From Arthrobacter sp. H35-D1 (lineage in GTDB: Bacteria > Actinomycetota > Actinomycetes > Actinomycetales > Micrococcaceae): a stretch of DNA of 64,000 nucleotides. A program made the position numbers and the translations under genes. Location of the stretch: the NCBI RefSeq assembly GCF_030063185.1, contig NZ_JASISP010000010.1, positions 52,786 to 116,785 on the forward strand, in the 5' to 3' direction. The notes beneath the pieces were generated by a model, which worked only from the letters and a program-made list of their open reading frames with translations, had not been told where the DNA came from and did no database searches. Of the stretch, positions 38,692-46,634 are shown in pieces (within the stretch, counting starts at the first letter, position 1; each line of letters begins with the position of its first letter).

Positions 38692-39390
38692 CTAGATCAG
38701 AGTGGCAAACCGTTCGGCGGCCGAAGTTGCCCCGGCGACGATGATCTCGTCGTCCAGATTCAGCACGGTTTGTGGGGTGGTGTAGTCCCATTCACCGTTT
38801 TTACGTTTAACCGCGACCACGGTGATGTGGTGCTTGGCCCTGATTCCCGTCACGCCCAGGGGTTGGTTCAGCGCTTCCCTGGGCGGGCGTGTCTTGACCA
38901 TGGCAAAGCCGTCCTCGAACTCGATGTAGTCCAGCATGGCGCCGCGGACGAGGTGGGCGACCCTGCGCCCCATGTCCTCTTCCGGGCGCACAACATGTTC
39001 CACGCCGAGTTGTTCCAGGATTTGGCCGTGGGCAGCGCTGACCGCCTTCGCCCAGATCGTGGGTTTCTTGAATCGAAGCAACGATGAGGTGGTGAGGATG
39101 CTGGCTTCAAGGTCGCTGCCGATGCCAACCACCGCCCTGTCGAACTCATGCACCGAGAGTTGGCGCAAGGCTTCTTCCTTGGTGGAATCCGCCCGAACGA
39201 CGTGGGTGAGCCGGCCGTTGAAGGATTGGACAATGTCTTCATCCCGGTCAATGCCGAGCACTTCGGTCCCAGCTGCCGCCAGTTCCAAGGCCAGCGCACC
39301 TCCGAACCGGCCCAGTCCGATGACGACGACGGAGTTTGCTTCTGCGATTCGTTCCATCGATTTGGGTGCGAAAAGTGGATGTTTAGCCAA
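38692..39390 (-). CDS. trkA: Potassium uptake regulatory subunit (TrkA/KtrA, RCK)
   Basis: 232 residues: an RCK_N Rossmann domain (VVVIGLGRFGGALALEL, the dinucleotide-binding GxGxxG, with D at the strand end in GIDRDED) and an RCK_C domain from ~150. It gates the TrkH channel subunit in response to nucleotides. It starts with a TTG at 39390 that overlaps the trkH stop by eight bases, so the two are coupled; an internal ATG (MERIAEANS) is an alternative start. Confidence 0.94.
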   Translation of the reverse strand: MAKHPLFAPKSMERIAEANSVVVIGLGRFGGALALELAAAGTEVLGIDRDEDIVQSFNGRLTHVVRADSTKEEALRQLSVHEFDRAVVGIGSDLEASILTTSSLLRFKKPTIWAKAVSAAHGQILEQLGVEHVVRPEEDMGRRVAHLVRGAMLDYIEFEDGFAMVKTRPPREALNQPLGVTGIRAKHHITVVAVKRKNGEWDYTTPQTVLNLDDEIIVAGATSAAERFATLI

Positions 39391-40750
39391 TGAGTGGCCT
39401 CTCTTTCGGGAATTCGTAGAGCAGGGGACGGGATCGTAGTGCCAGGGCGGAGGCCAGGGTCACTGGACCGAGACGGCCGATAAACATCAGGAACACCAGC
39501 AGGAGTTGCCCTGCCGGTGGGAGGGACGCCGTGATCCCGGTGGAGAGTCCGACGGTGGCGAAAGCCGAGATGGTTTCGAAGAAGAGCCGGTCAAAGCCGA
39601 TGTCCGTCATCAGCATCAACGCCATGGTGGAACCAATCACCAGGGCGACGGCGAGCAGGACGATGGTGATGGCTTGGCGATGCACGGAGCGGGAGAGTCG
39701 TTTGCCGAAAACATTCACTGCTGTGCCGCCTTGAATTTCGGTGGCGAGGATGAAGAAGAGCACGGCGAACGTGGTGATTTTGAGGCCTCCCGCGGTACCT
39801 GCCGGTCCGCCGCCGATGAACATCAGGATATCCATGCCCAGCCAGGTAGCCGGATCCATCTGGCCTAGATCCAGTGAGTTGAAGCCAGCGGTGCGGGTCA
39901 TCACGGATTGGAAGAAACCGGCGAGGAGCTTATCCGCCGTAGACAACGCGCCGAGGGTCTTGGGGTTGTTCCATTCCAGCGCGCTGATAAAAAGTGTTCC
40001 CAGGACCAGAAGGGTACCCGTGCCACTAAGCACCAATTTGGTGTTCATGCTCCAGTGCAGGGGCTTGCGGTAATGACGCCCCAGCTCGAAGAGAACCGGG
40101 AACCCCAACCCTCCGATGATGATGGCAACAGCAATCGGCAAACAAATCCAGGGGTCTCCGACGAAGCTCATGAGACTATCGCTGAAGAGCGCGAATCCAG
40201 CATTGTTGAAGGCTGACACGGAGTGAAAGAGACCCAGCCAGATTGCGTGCCCGGCGGAGTATCCGTAGCCGACGCCGAAACGCAGAGCCAAAACAGCCGC
40301 GACAACGAGTTCGACGCTGATGGTGATGCGCAGAATTCCAAAGAGCACGGATCGAACGTCACCAAACCCGGTGCTCTTTGTTTCCGTAGCAGCTTGGATT
40401 CGGGATTTGAGCCCCAAACGCCGGGCCATCAGTACCCCGAGCAGGGAAGCGAACGACATGATGCCGAATCCACCGATCTGGATGAGAACCAAGATCGTGC
40501 CCTGTCCGAAAGGGGTCCAATACGCGGCCGTATCCACCACGGCCAACCCTGTGACACACACAGCGGATGTGGCCGTAAAGAGAGCTTCCAAAACACCGGC
40601 TCCACCGGTTCCGGACTTTGCGATGGGCAGCATCAAGACAAGCGTTCCGAGCAGGATGGCCAAACCGAACCCAGTGGCAATTGCTTGCGCTGGATGGCGA
40701 GGAACCATCGCTTGAGCGATGACTCTGAACTTACCTGCGGCTACGTGCAT
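39383..40750 (-). CDS. trkH: TrkH/KtrB-family potassium transporter
   Basis: 455 residues with repeated membrane-pore-membrane units, each with a selectivity glycine: TSAVCVTGLAVVD, HSVSAFNNAGFAL, MTRTAGFNSLDLG and FATVGLSTGIT. It carries K+ (or Na+-coupled K+) across the membrane and works with the RCK subunit encoded next. On the minus strand TACTCT lies seven bases before the ATG, pointing to a leaderless mRNA. Confidence 0.95.
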   Translation of the reverse strand: MHVAAGKFRVIAQAMVPRHPAQAIATGFGLAILLGTLVLMLPIAKSGTGGAGVLEALFTATSAVCVTGLAVVDTAAYWTPFGQGTILVLIQIGGFGIMSFASLLGVLMARRLGLKSRIQAATETKSTGFGDVRSVLFGILRITISVELVVAAVLALRFGVGYGYSAGHAIWLGLFHSVSAFNNAGFALFSDSLMSFVGDPWICLPIAVAIIIGGLGFPVLFELGRHYRKPLHWSMNTKLVLSGTGTLLVLGTLFISALEWNNPKTLGALSTADKLLAGFFQSVMTRTAGFNSLDLGQMDPATWLGMDILMFIGGGPAGTAGGLKITTFAVLFFILATEIQGGTAVNVFGKRLSRSVHRQAITIVLLAVALVIGSTMALMLMTDIGFDRLFFETISAFATVGLSTGITASLPPAGQLLLVFLMFIGRLGPVTLASALALRSRPLLYEFPKERPLIG

Positions 40751-41063
40751 AAGTCATAGAGTAAACGCCATTCATGGAAACCCAACCATCGGCAGCGAAA
40801 GTGCGACTAGGCGACAGCATTGGCCGGACGTTGGAGCGGGACGAATCGTGCGTTCCACGCTTGGCACAGTTTCCCAACCTGCAGTTTGACCATCATGTGG
40901 TCACAGCCTTCTTAGCTCACGCAGACCGGTGGCCTGACGCTATTTGAAGGTGGTGGGTGTCGTGTCCTTTTTATTGCCTGCACAGGGTGTGCTGGTCGGG
41001 CCGGTGTCCACAACGGCGATGCTGGCGGGTGTGAATGTCAGTGGACGCTCTTAGAATATATGT
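40751..41063. other. Intergenic region between trkH and the HNH gene
   Basis: About 310 bases with no convincing gene, divergent promoters at each end. It is slightly lower in GC than the flanks. Nothing else is recognised. Confidence 0.4.
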
Positions 41064-41067
41064 ATGA
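41052..41067 (+). promoter_or_regulatory. Leaderless promoter with a LexA-box-like overlap
   Basis: TAGAAT (41052-41057) is six bases before the ATG of the HNH gene. The 16-mer TAGAATATATGTATGA overlaps promoter and start and matches 8 of the 12 defined positions of the actinobacterial SOS box TCGAAC-N4-GTTCGA. The promoter call is fair, the SOS call weak. Confidence 0.4.
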
Positions 41068-43289
41068 ATGAAACGGCAGCGAGGCCGGGACTTTCGGCCT
41101 CCGATTCAGAATATTCCAGGGTTGGTGGGCATGTTCACCAGCTGTTGAATCTTGCAGGGGCTTTGGTCCGTGCCGCGTCCCGTGCCAGTGCTGTCACGGT
41201 TGAGGATATGTCTGCTGCTGCTGCTGCTGCTTCTGCTGGCGGTGACCTTGGTGGGTTACCGTTTGGTGTGGACGTCGGGGTACTGTCTGATCGGGAGTGT
41301 GTGCGGTGGGCGCAAGACCTGGAGCACTTGGCCAGGATTGGGGAGGCGATGACTGTGCAGGTGGTGGCTGAGTTGGCCCAGCGCACTGAAGCCGGTTGGT
41401 ACGAGGCAACCGGGGTGCGCAGGCCGGTGGATTTGTTGGTGCAGTCCTTGAAGGTTAGTGCGGCTGAGGCACATCGCAAGATCCGCCTTGCCGAGGCAGT
41501 GTTGCCGGTGCGGGACGTGTTCAGTGGCAATGTTGCCCCGGTGCGCCAGCCCCGGCTGGGGGAAGCCTTCTTCCGGGGAGAGTTGTCTCAAGAGCAAGCG
41601 TTGCTGGTGTCCGGGTTTGTGGATGAAGCAGCCCGTCTGGCGAGTGATGGCAGGATTGACCAGGATTGTTTTCTAGACGTCGAAGTGACGTTGGTGGAGG
41701 CCGGGCAGGGGGAGGATCCGGATTGTTTGCGTCGTATTGGCAACCGGATCATGAGTCATCTGGATCCCGACGGGCAAAAGCCCAGTCATGCTGATTTGGT
41801 GGCGAAGCAGGGATTGTTTTTCCGCAAGCCCCGGCGCGGGCTGATTCATATTGACGGGTACATGACCATCGGGCAACACGAGCAGCTTATGGCCGCCATT
41901 GGCCACGCCACGAACCCCAACCACCACGGAGACGCGAACACCACCACGACCACCAGCACGGCCAGAGGTGCTGGCCAGACGACTGAGACGGGTGCGGACG
42001 CCAACAACGCCGGTGCCACTGATCAGGGTCCTGACACGGCCAATAGCTCCACCGCTGCTGCCGCTGACCCTTGTGCTGGCGCCGGCCCTGATGCCAGCAA
42101 TGGTGCTGGCACTGATATCGGCGGGCAGGAGACCTTGTTCGAGCAGCTGCACGGGTTGATGGGACTCTTCACCACACCCACGGCCGGAGCGACGGGCGCA
42201 ACGACGGCGACGGGCACAGGGACGAATGGAGCGTCAGGGCCGGCAGAACCAGCCGGAGCAGCCGGGACAGCCGGGCCGGCAGGAGCGTCAGGGCTGGCAG
42301 AACCAGCCGGAGCGGCTGGGGCTGGGGTGGGTTGGAGGGCACAGCCGGGCCCGCAATCGCCCCTGGGTCATGAGGAAGCGCCCTCACGCCCAGGACGGGA
42401 CCCGCTGATCCCGGGACCAGGGCGGGACCGGGCGGAAGCAGGACAGAATCCGTGTCCGGGGCCCGATGGGGATCCGTGTCCGGAGCCCGAAGGTGGTGCA
42501 TCGCCCGAAGGTGGTGCGTCGGCGTGGCGGTCGGTGTGGGCTGCGGTGCCCGGGCAGGGGCAAGAGCAGTCGCGGGTGGTTGATGGTGTGCGGATTCCTG
42601 TTCCGGGTTCGGGGGAGATGTTGGAGGGCTTGGATCCGATTGATCCGGCGAGTACGGACCCGGTGGTCAAGGACGAGCGCACCTATGGGCAGAAGCTCTT
42701 GGATGGGTTGCTGGAGTGTGTGAAGTTGGCGGCACGGACGGAGAAACTCCCGCTCAATGGTGGGCTGAAAGCGCAGTTGATCATCATGGCCACCGAGGAA
42801 GACCTGGCCCGCAGGGACGGGACGGGGACGGCGTTTACCGCCTATAACGGGCCTGTGCCGTTGGCACTGTTTGCCCCGTCCTTGTGTGATCCGGAGATCA
42901 CCACCGTGTTGACCGGAGATGGGCAAGAGATCCTCAATGTGGGTCGGGCCCAGCGGCTCTTCACCCTGGCGCAACGCAAGATCTTGTTCGCCCGCGATCT
43001 GGGGTGTTGCTTTCCTGATTGCACCGTCCCGGCGCCGTGGACCGAGGCCCACCACGTGATCCCGTGGCAACACGGAGGGGAAACCAATATCAGCAATGCT
43101 GCCTTGCTCTGCGGACCTCACCACACCCTGATTCACCACAGCGAATGGAGGCTGGAGCTGGTTCAAGGCACACCCACCTTCACCGCCCCGTACCTGATTG
43201 ACCCCACCCAAACCTCGCGCCGCAACACCTACCACCACGGCCTGAACAAAAGCAGCCACCACAACAGCACCCACAACCAACAAAACTGA
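41064..43289 (+). CDS. DUF222/HNH protein (13E12 repeat family)
   Basis: 741 residues. Residues ~40-275 are a DUF222 domain (CVRWAQDLEHLARIGEAM, YEATGVRRPVDLLVQSLKVS). Residues ~285-500 are a Gly/Ala/Thr/Pro-rich linker with repeats such as GAxGxAEPAGAAG. The C-terminal part has an HNH nuclease motif, CCFPDCTVPAPWTEAHHVIP and NAALLCGPHHTLIHH. These multi-copy actinobacterial proteins are probable nucleases; their role is not established, but some mycobacterial members are SOS-induced. The ATG at 41064 follows TAGAAT by six bases. DNA repeats in the linker make it recombination-prone. Confidence 0.88.
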   Translation: MNETAARPGLSASDSEYSRVGGHVHQLLNLAGALVRAASRASAVTVEDMSAAAAAASAGGDLGGLPFGVDVGVLSDRECVRWAQDLEHLARIGEAMTVQVVAELAQRTEAGWYEATGVRRPVDLLVQSLKVSAAEAHRKIRLAEAVLPVRDVFSGNVAPVRQPRLGEAFFRGELSQEQALLVSGFVDEAARLASDGRIDQDCFLDVEVTLVEAGQGEDPDCLRRIGNRIMSHLDPDGQKPSHADLVAKQGLFFRKPRRGLIHIDGYMTIGQHEQLMAAIGHATNPNHHGDANTTTTTSTARGAGQTTETGADANNAGATDQGPDTANSSTAAAADPCAGAGPDASNGAGTDIGGQETLFEQLHGLMGLFTTPTAGATGATTATGTGTNGASGPAEPAGAAGTAGPAGASGLAEPAGAAGAGVGWRAQPGPQSPLGHEEAPSRPGRDPLIPGPGRDRAEAGQNPCPGPDGDPCPEPEGGASPEGGASAWRSVWAAVPGQGQEQSRVVDGVRIPVPGSGEMLEGLDPIDPASTDPVVKDERTYGQKLLDGLLECVKLAARTEKLPLNGGLKAQLIIMATEEDLARRDGTGTAFTAYNGPVPLALFAPSLCDPEITTVLTGDGQEILNVGRAQRLFTLAQRKILFARDLGCCFPDCTVPAPWTEAHHVIPWQHGGETNISNAALLCGPHHTLIHHSEWRLELVQGTPTFTAPYLIDPTQTSRRNTYHHGLNKSSHHNSTHNQQN

Positions 43290-43353
43290 CAACAAAACCC
43301 CCACCCACCCACCAGTACCCGCTGAGCCCTGTGGATTTGATAGCGTAAAGAGC

Positions 43354-43932
43354 ATGGACGATGATTCTTCCCAGATACATCCGGATGCAGCAACAGCGTC
43401 GGCTCCCTTCATGCGAAGTGCCGCTTCGATCGGGCGTTTGGGCAAGGACAGCGGCCCGCGCGACCCCGGCGACGCTTGGGTCGAGGGCGAAGCAGGGAAA
43501 TTCTGGGGCAGGTTTGGTTCGTCCGGCTTGCTGGTGGTCGATACCGAACGAGGAATCCTGCTGCAACACCGCGCACTCTGGTCCGACCACGGCGGCACAT
43601 GGGGTCTGCCCGGAGGCGCACGCCATCAGGGGGAAAGTGCGGTCCACGGCGCGCTTCGCGAGGCTTGGGAGGAAGCTGGTGTGCCTGACGAGAAAGTCGA
43701 GCTGCTTTTCACCTCGGTGTACGACGTTGGTTACTGGTCCTACACCACCGTTGCTGTCAGCGTGGTGGAGCGCTTTGAAGCGGTGATCAACGACCCCGAA
43801 AGCATTGCCCTTGAATGGGTGACGCCGTCGGATGTTGAATTGCTGGACCTGCACCCCGGCTTCGCTGCAGCATGGCCAAAGCTGTGGCGTCGTTTGCCGG
43901 AGTCTTCGACGATGGTTGGACCTACCAGCTGA
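43354..43932 (+). CDS. Nudix hydrolase
   Basis: 192 residues with the Nudix box GARHQGESAVHGALREAWEE (followed by AGV), matching GX5EX7REUXEEXGU around residues 89-111. Nudix enzymes hydrolyse nucleoside diphosphates linked to another group; the substrate is not readable. The first ~40 residues look disordered. TAGCGT lies seven bases before the ATG (leaderless). The 3' end overlaps the end of the convergent retron reverse transcriptase by 11 bases. Confidence 0.9.
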   Translation: MDDDSSQIHPDAATASAPFMRSAASIGRLGKDSGPRDPGDAWVEGEAGKFWGRFGSSGLLVVDTERGILLQHRALWSDHGGTWGLPGGARHQGESAVHGALREAWEEAGVPDEKVELLFTSVYDVGYWSYTTVAVSVVERFEAVINDPESIALEWVTPSDVELLDLHPGFAAAWPKLWRRLPESSTMVGPTS

Positions 43933-45295
43933 TCTTGTCAAAGTCGCGCCGCAACCGCACGCCTCGCCCCGGGTTCAATGACTCCACCCAATTGATCCGA
44001 CCTCGCAAGTGGGCGCGAAAATCGGTGTGATCGGCGCGGTTTTGCGACTGCGGACCATGCAAAACGCAATTGTGCAGGATTGCCTTGAGTGCGTCGAATT
44101 CGTGGCGCGGAACGTTGAGATGCTGGTTCACCACGATCCCGGTGATCTGCTGGCGGGTGCCGCGTGGGCGCACCCGGGTCTTGCGGTCGTTGAGCGCATG
44201 GCCCTCGTCGTCGACGATCCGCTTTGCTCCCCGAAGGAAACTGTCGGCACGGCGGGCCAAGGAGGGACCCCCGCTGAAGCCAAGGTCGTCGGCATAGCGG
44301 GTGTAATTGGCTGCGAAGGAGTCTGCCCAGCCCTGCAGCCGGGAGTCCAACCTTCGCAATGCCACATTCGCCAGTGCGGGAGATGTCGGTGCGCCCTGCG
44401 GCAGATGGGGGAGTCGCAGGGCTTGGGCCAAGGCAAAGCGTCCAGCCGCGGTGCCGCCCCGGGGCATGGCGCTGATGATCCGGGGAGGGACGACATGGGT
44501 GCACAATCCGGTCAGCCTGTGCGCCACCGCTTCCGGATAGCCTGCTTGACGCAGTGCGCCAAAAACTTTCCCGGCGGTGACGTTGGCGAAGAAGCTGAGC
44601 AGATCAAGAGACATCACCACGTCGGAGCCAGTATGGCCAGCCGCTCCGGTGGCCGCACTTCGTCCCGGGACGAAACCGTGGGCCGAGTTGTGCAGTGGAA
44701 TCGGAGCCAAGAGGCTGCACAGCACTTTCCGTTGGATGCTCCGCAGCCGCAGCCCCGGAATCTCCAACAGTCGAGGGGTCCTGCCGGCCCGCTCGCGCCA
44801 TACGTAGCGGTAGTGCTGCAAGCTTCTCCGGTGGGCAAGCCTGTTCAAGTGGCGGGTGTCGGCAAACCACTCCAATTCGCCCATCGTCAAGCCGAGGAGT
44901 CTTGCCAACTGGTCCAGCCCGGCGACCTCGGGAACAGCAAAGGCGGCATCCCGCACTTCGGGGCCCGCCAACGCATAGGAAGCTAACCGAAGGGGCTTGC
45001 GCTGTTCCGTCGCTTTGCCCACAGCAGCAACGAAGGGATCGCTGGCAGCTATGTGGGCGGCCAGCTCGCGAGGCGCGTCGGCGGGTTTCCGGTGATAGGC
45101 GCCCACCACGGCTCGAACCAGCGGACCCAGCCAACGCCGTCGTGCTCCCAATACATCGGCACCAGCGGACACCAACGCCGGCACTGTCCACTCCGGGGCT
45201 GCAAGAAAAGCATGCGCCAACGCCGTTGCCACAGTCGTGGGTGTGGGATGCGGCGTGCGGGCAAGGACTTGCACAGCTTTATGTTCGATGGCCAT
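43922..45295 (-). CDS. Retron-type reverse transcriptase with N-terminal extension
   Basis: 457 residues. The RT part begins near residue 125 (VAGLDQLARLLGL): motif 1 RLRSIQRKVL (183-192), HGF (206-208), DLLSFF with a catalytic Asp (231-236), LPQGAPTSP (298-306) and the catalytic YADD (334-337). Retron-specific positions are recognisable but altered: GAAGH (217-221) where retrons have NAxxH, and ITG (384-386) for VTG. The tail INWVESLNP is also retron-like. Residues 1-125 are a helical extension of unknown function, recalling myxobacterial retron RTs. Start: ATG at 45295 after GGGAAGTGAGGGGG; the frame runs open to 45475, but that would translate the upstream msr-msd RNA. RT would prime from that RNA to make branched multicopy DNA. 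Confidence 0.92.
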   Translation of the reverse strand: MAIEHKAVQVLARTPHPTPTTVATALAHAFLAAPEWTVPALVSAGADVLGARRRWLGPLVRAVVGAYHRKPADAPRELAAHIAASDPFVAAVGKATEQRKPLRLASYALAGPEVRDAAFAVPEVAGLDQLARLLGLTMGELEWFADTRHLNRLAHRRSLQHYRYVWRERAGRTPRLLEIPGLRLRSIQRKVLCSLLAPIPLHNSAHGFVPGRSAATGAAGHTGSDVVMSLDLLSFFANVTAGKVFGALRQAGYPEAVAHRLTGLCTHVVPPRIISAMPRGGTAAGRFALAQALRLPHLPQGAPTSPALANVALRRLDSRLQGWADSFAANYTRYADDLGFSGGPSLARRADSFLRGAKRIVDDEGHALNDRKTRVRPRGTRQQITGIVVNQHLNVPRHEFDALKAILHNCVLHGPQSQNRADHTDFRAHLRGRINWVESLNPGRGVRLRRDFDKISW

Positions 45296-45355
45296 CCCCC
45301 TCACTTCCCTTCGCGGCCCCACAGCGAATCCAGGGATGCCGTGAGGCGACGGAAG

Positions 45356-45501
45356 CCTCCGGACGACCCGTCTGTCTGTGCGGGTGGCGTGCTGCGCGGA
45401 GCGCAGAGCCCCACCCGCGGCGCTTGCTCGAGCAATACTGCGTGCCCCGGGGTAGCCCCGGGGAGGAACATGCATGAATGCAGCTCCACCTCGTCCGGAG
45501 G
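45356..45501 (-). ncRNA. Candidate retron msr-msd RNA
   Basis: On the same strand as, and 60 nt upstream of, the RT start. In 5'-to-3' order (descending coordinates): repeat a1 CCTCCGGACGA (45501-45491); GGTGGAGC with candidate branching G at 45484 in an AGC context; hairpin TGCA-TTCA-TGCA (45482-45471); hairpin CCCCGGGG-CTA-CCCCGGGG (45463-45445); TTGCTCGAGCAA (45435-45424); a long hairpin GCGGGTGG...CCACCCGC (45418-45380) with an inner CTGCGC/GCGCAG stem, the likely msd; and repeat a2 TCGTCCGGAGG (45366-45356), perfectly complementary to a1 over 11 bases. This order is that of known retron RNAs. A TAGCGT hexamer at 45522-45517 could be its -10. Confidence 0.78.
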
Positions 45502-45531
45502 GATCCGTCTACCAGAACGCTAGCATGGCGA

Positions 45532-45559
45532 CTTCGATCACAGGGCTTCGATCACAGGG
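45532..45559. repeat. 14-bp exact tandem duplication beside the retron
   Basis: CTTCGATCACAGGG occurs twice back to back (45532-45545 and 45546-45559), between the retron RNA promoter region and the P450 remnant. It may be a target-site duplication, a slippage product or a regulator site. Confidence 0.7.
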
Positions 45560-45588
45560 CCCGGCAGGGGGCGGACGCTGCCGGGTGG

Positions 45589-46600
45589 ATGGCTGACACC
45601 AGTGCGGACGGCAGTTGGCCTGAGCGCCGACGTCCTGGCCGCGGCGCCGGACCTGGCACGTTCTCCTCCGCAGTGTCTTCCCACCTGAATGTGCCCAATG
45701 GCATGGTTGGTACCGAACGCACCCGCTACCGTGCCGTGGTGGACAAATACATGACGGGCGAATGCACTGCGGCGATTGCGCCGATCTGCCGGGCAGTGGC
45801 TGCCAAACTCGTGGCAGAAATCTCCCGCGGGGCGCCGGTGGACGTGGTTGGGGGGCTGGCGAAACCATGCAGATCGCCCACCGCTTCGACGCCATCATCG
45901 CAGATCTGGCCAACACCCGCCGCATGGGACGCATCGGCGGACGCGGCACCGCCGTGGACCCCGCCGATGAAATGGCGCATGACTATGGAGGCAATGCGCC
46001 CCCTTCTGCTGGCGGAGACTGTCAGCATTGTGCGCAACTGGACGGCGGGGGACTTGGGCACCATTTCCGGTTGGGTGGGCAGCATTGTCAGCCAACTGGC
46101 CCAGCACCCCGAGCTCCAGCAGGAACTGCGCAGCCGCATGGCGGATTTAGCCAGCGAAGATGCTGCCTTCCTGGACGCCGCCATTGATGAAATGCTGCGC
46201 ATTGACAACCCGTTCCTGTCCAACGGGCGCAAAACCACGCGCGCAACGGGACTCGGGGGAACACTGCATCGAGCCGGAGCGCCGGGTCTATCTGGACTGG
46301 GTGTAAGCAAACAGGGACTCTGCCGTTTTTGGCGACCCCGACGACTATGGTCCTCCCGAAAATGCCGCCAACAACCTCATTTATGGCTATGGCTATGGCT
46401 ATGGCTATGGCTATGGCATGGGCCAGCACGCGTGCCCGGGACGAGCCCTTTCCACCATGGAACTCCGGGTGGACACAGTTGAACTGCTGCGCCAAACCAC
46501 GGCGATCATCCCTGCCCCAGGCCTGAAGAATGCGTGTGAGAGGTCACCGCTGGGCGGCTTTGGCAGCGTCCACGTCATCCTCGCCCAGAAGCAGCTTCCG
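45589..46600 (+). pseudogene. Decayed cytochrome P450 gene
   Basis: P450 segments lie in order but in different frames: SSHLNVPNGMVGTERTRYRA (~45668, start of the substrate region), then ADPADEM-type sequence in another frame (~45950), SIVRNWTAGDLGTISGWVGS with LAQHPELQ (~46020-46115) and AAIDEMLRI, then after a shift near 46250 EPERRVYLDWV, a stop at 46304, GDPDDYGPPENAANNLI, and the heme-cysteine loop GMGQHACPGRALSTMELRV (~46415-46470). At least two frameshifts, one stop and a deletion near 45850 rule out a working P450. It begins next to the retron promoter, so the retron may have inserted near its 5' part. Confidence 0.8.
46382..46417 (+). repeat. Six-copy TATGGC hexanucleotide repeat
   Basis: Six perfect tandem TATGGC units encode a Tyr-Gly run directly before the heme-binding HACPG of the P450 remnant, where intact enzymes have a single short YG. 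It is in frame and looks like replication slippage. Confidence 0.9.
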
Positions 46601-46634
46601 CTCGAGAACCAAAGCCCGGCAATCTGCGCGCTCG

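Noticed and set aside
43354..43932. Nudix gene as the retron effector
   Set aside because: It is on the opposite strand with its own leaderless promoter and looks like an ordinary Nudix hydrolase. The overlap is only at the 3' ends.
44009..44986. Plus-strand open frame opposite the RT
   Set aside because: It is a shadow of the high-GC RT gene. Its translation has no recognised motif and a biased composition.
45296..45475. Extension of the retron RT frame to 45475
   Set aside because: It would translate the msr-msd region, gives an Arg/Gly-rich non-conserved sequence and has no RBS, whereas the ATG at 45295 has GAAGGGAAGTGAGGGGG just before it.
46388..46470. Working P450 with an expanded loop
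   Set aside because: The stop at 46304 and at least two frameshifts separate the heme loop from the helix motifs.
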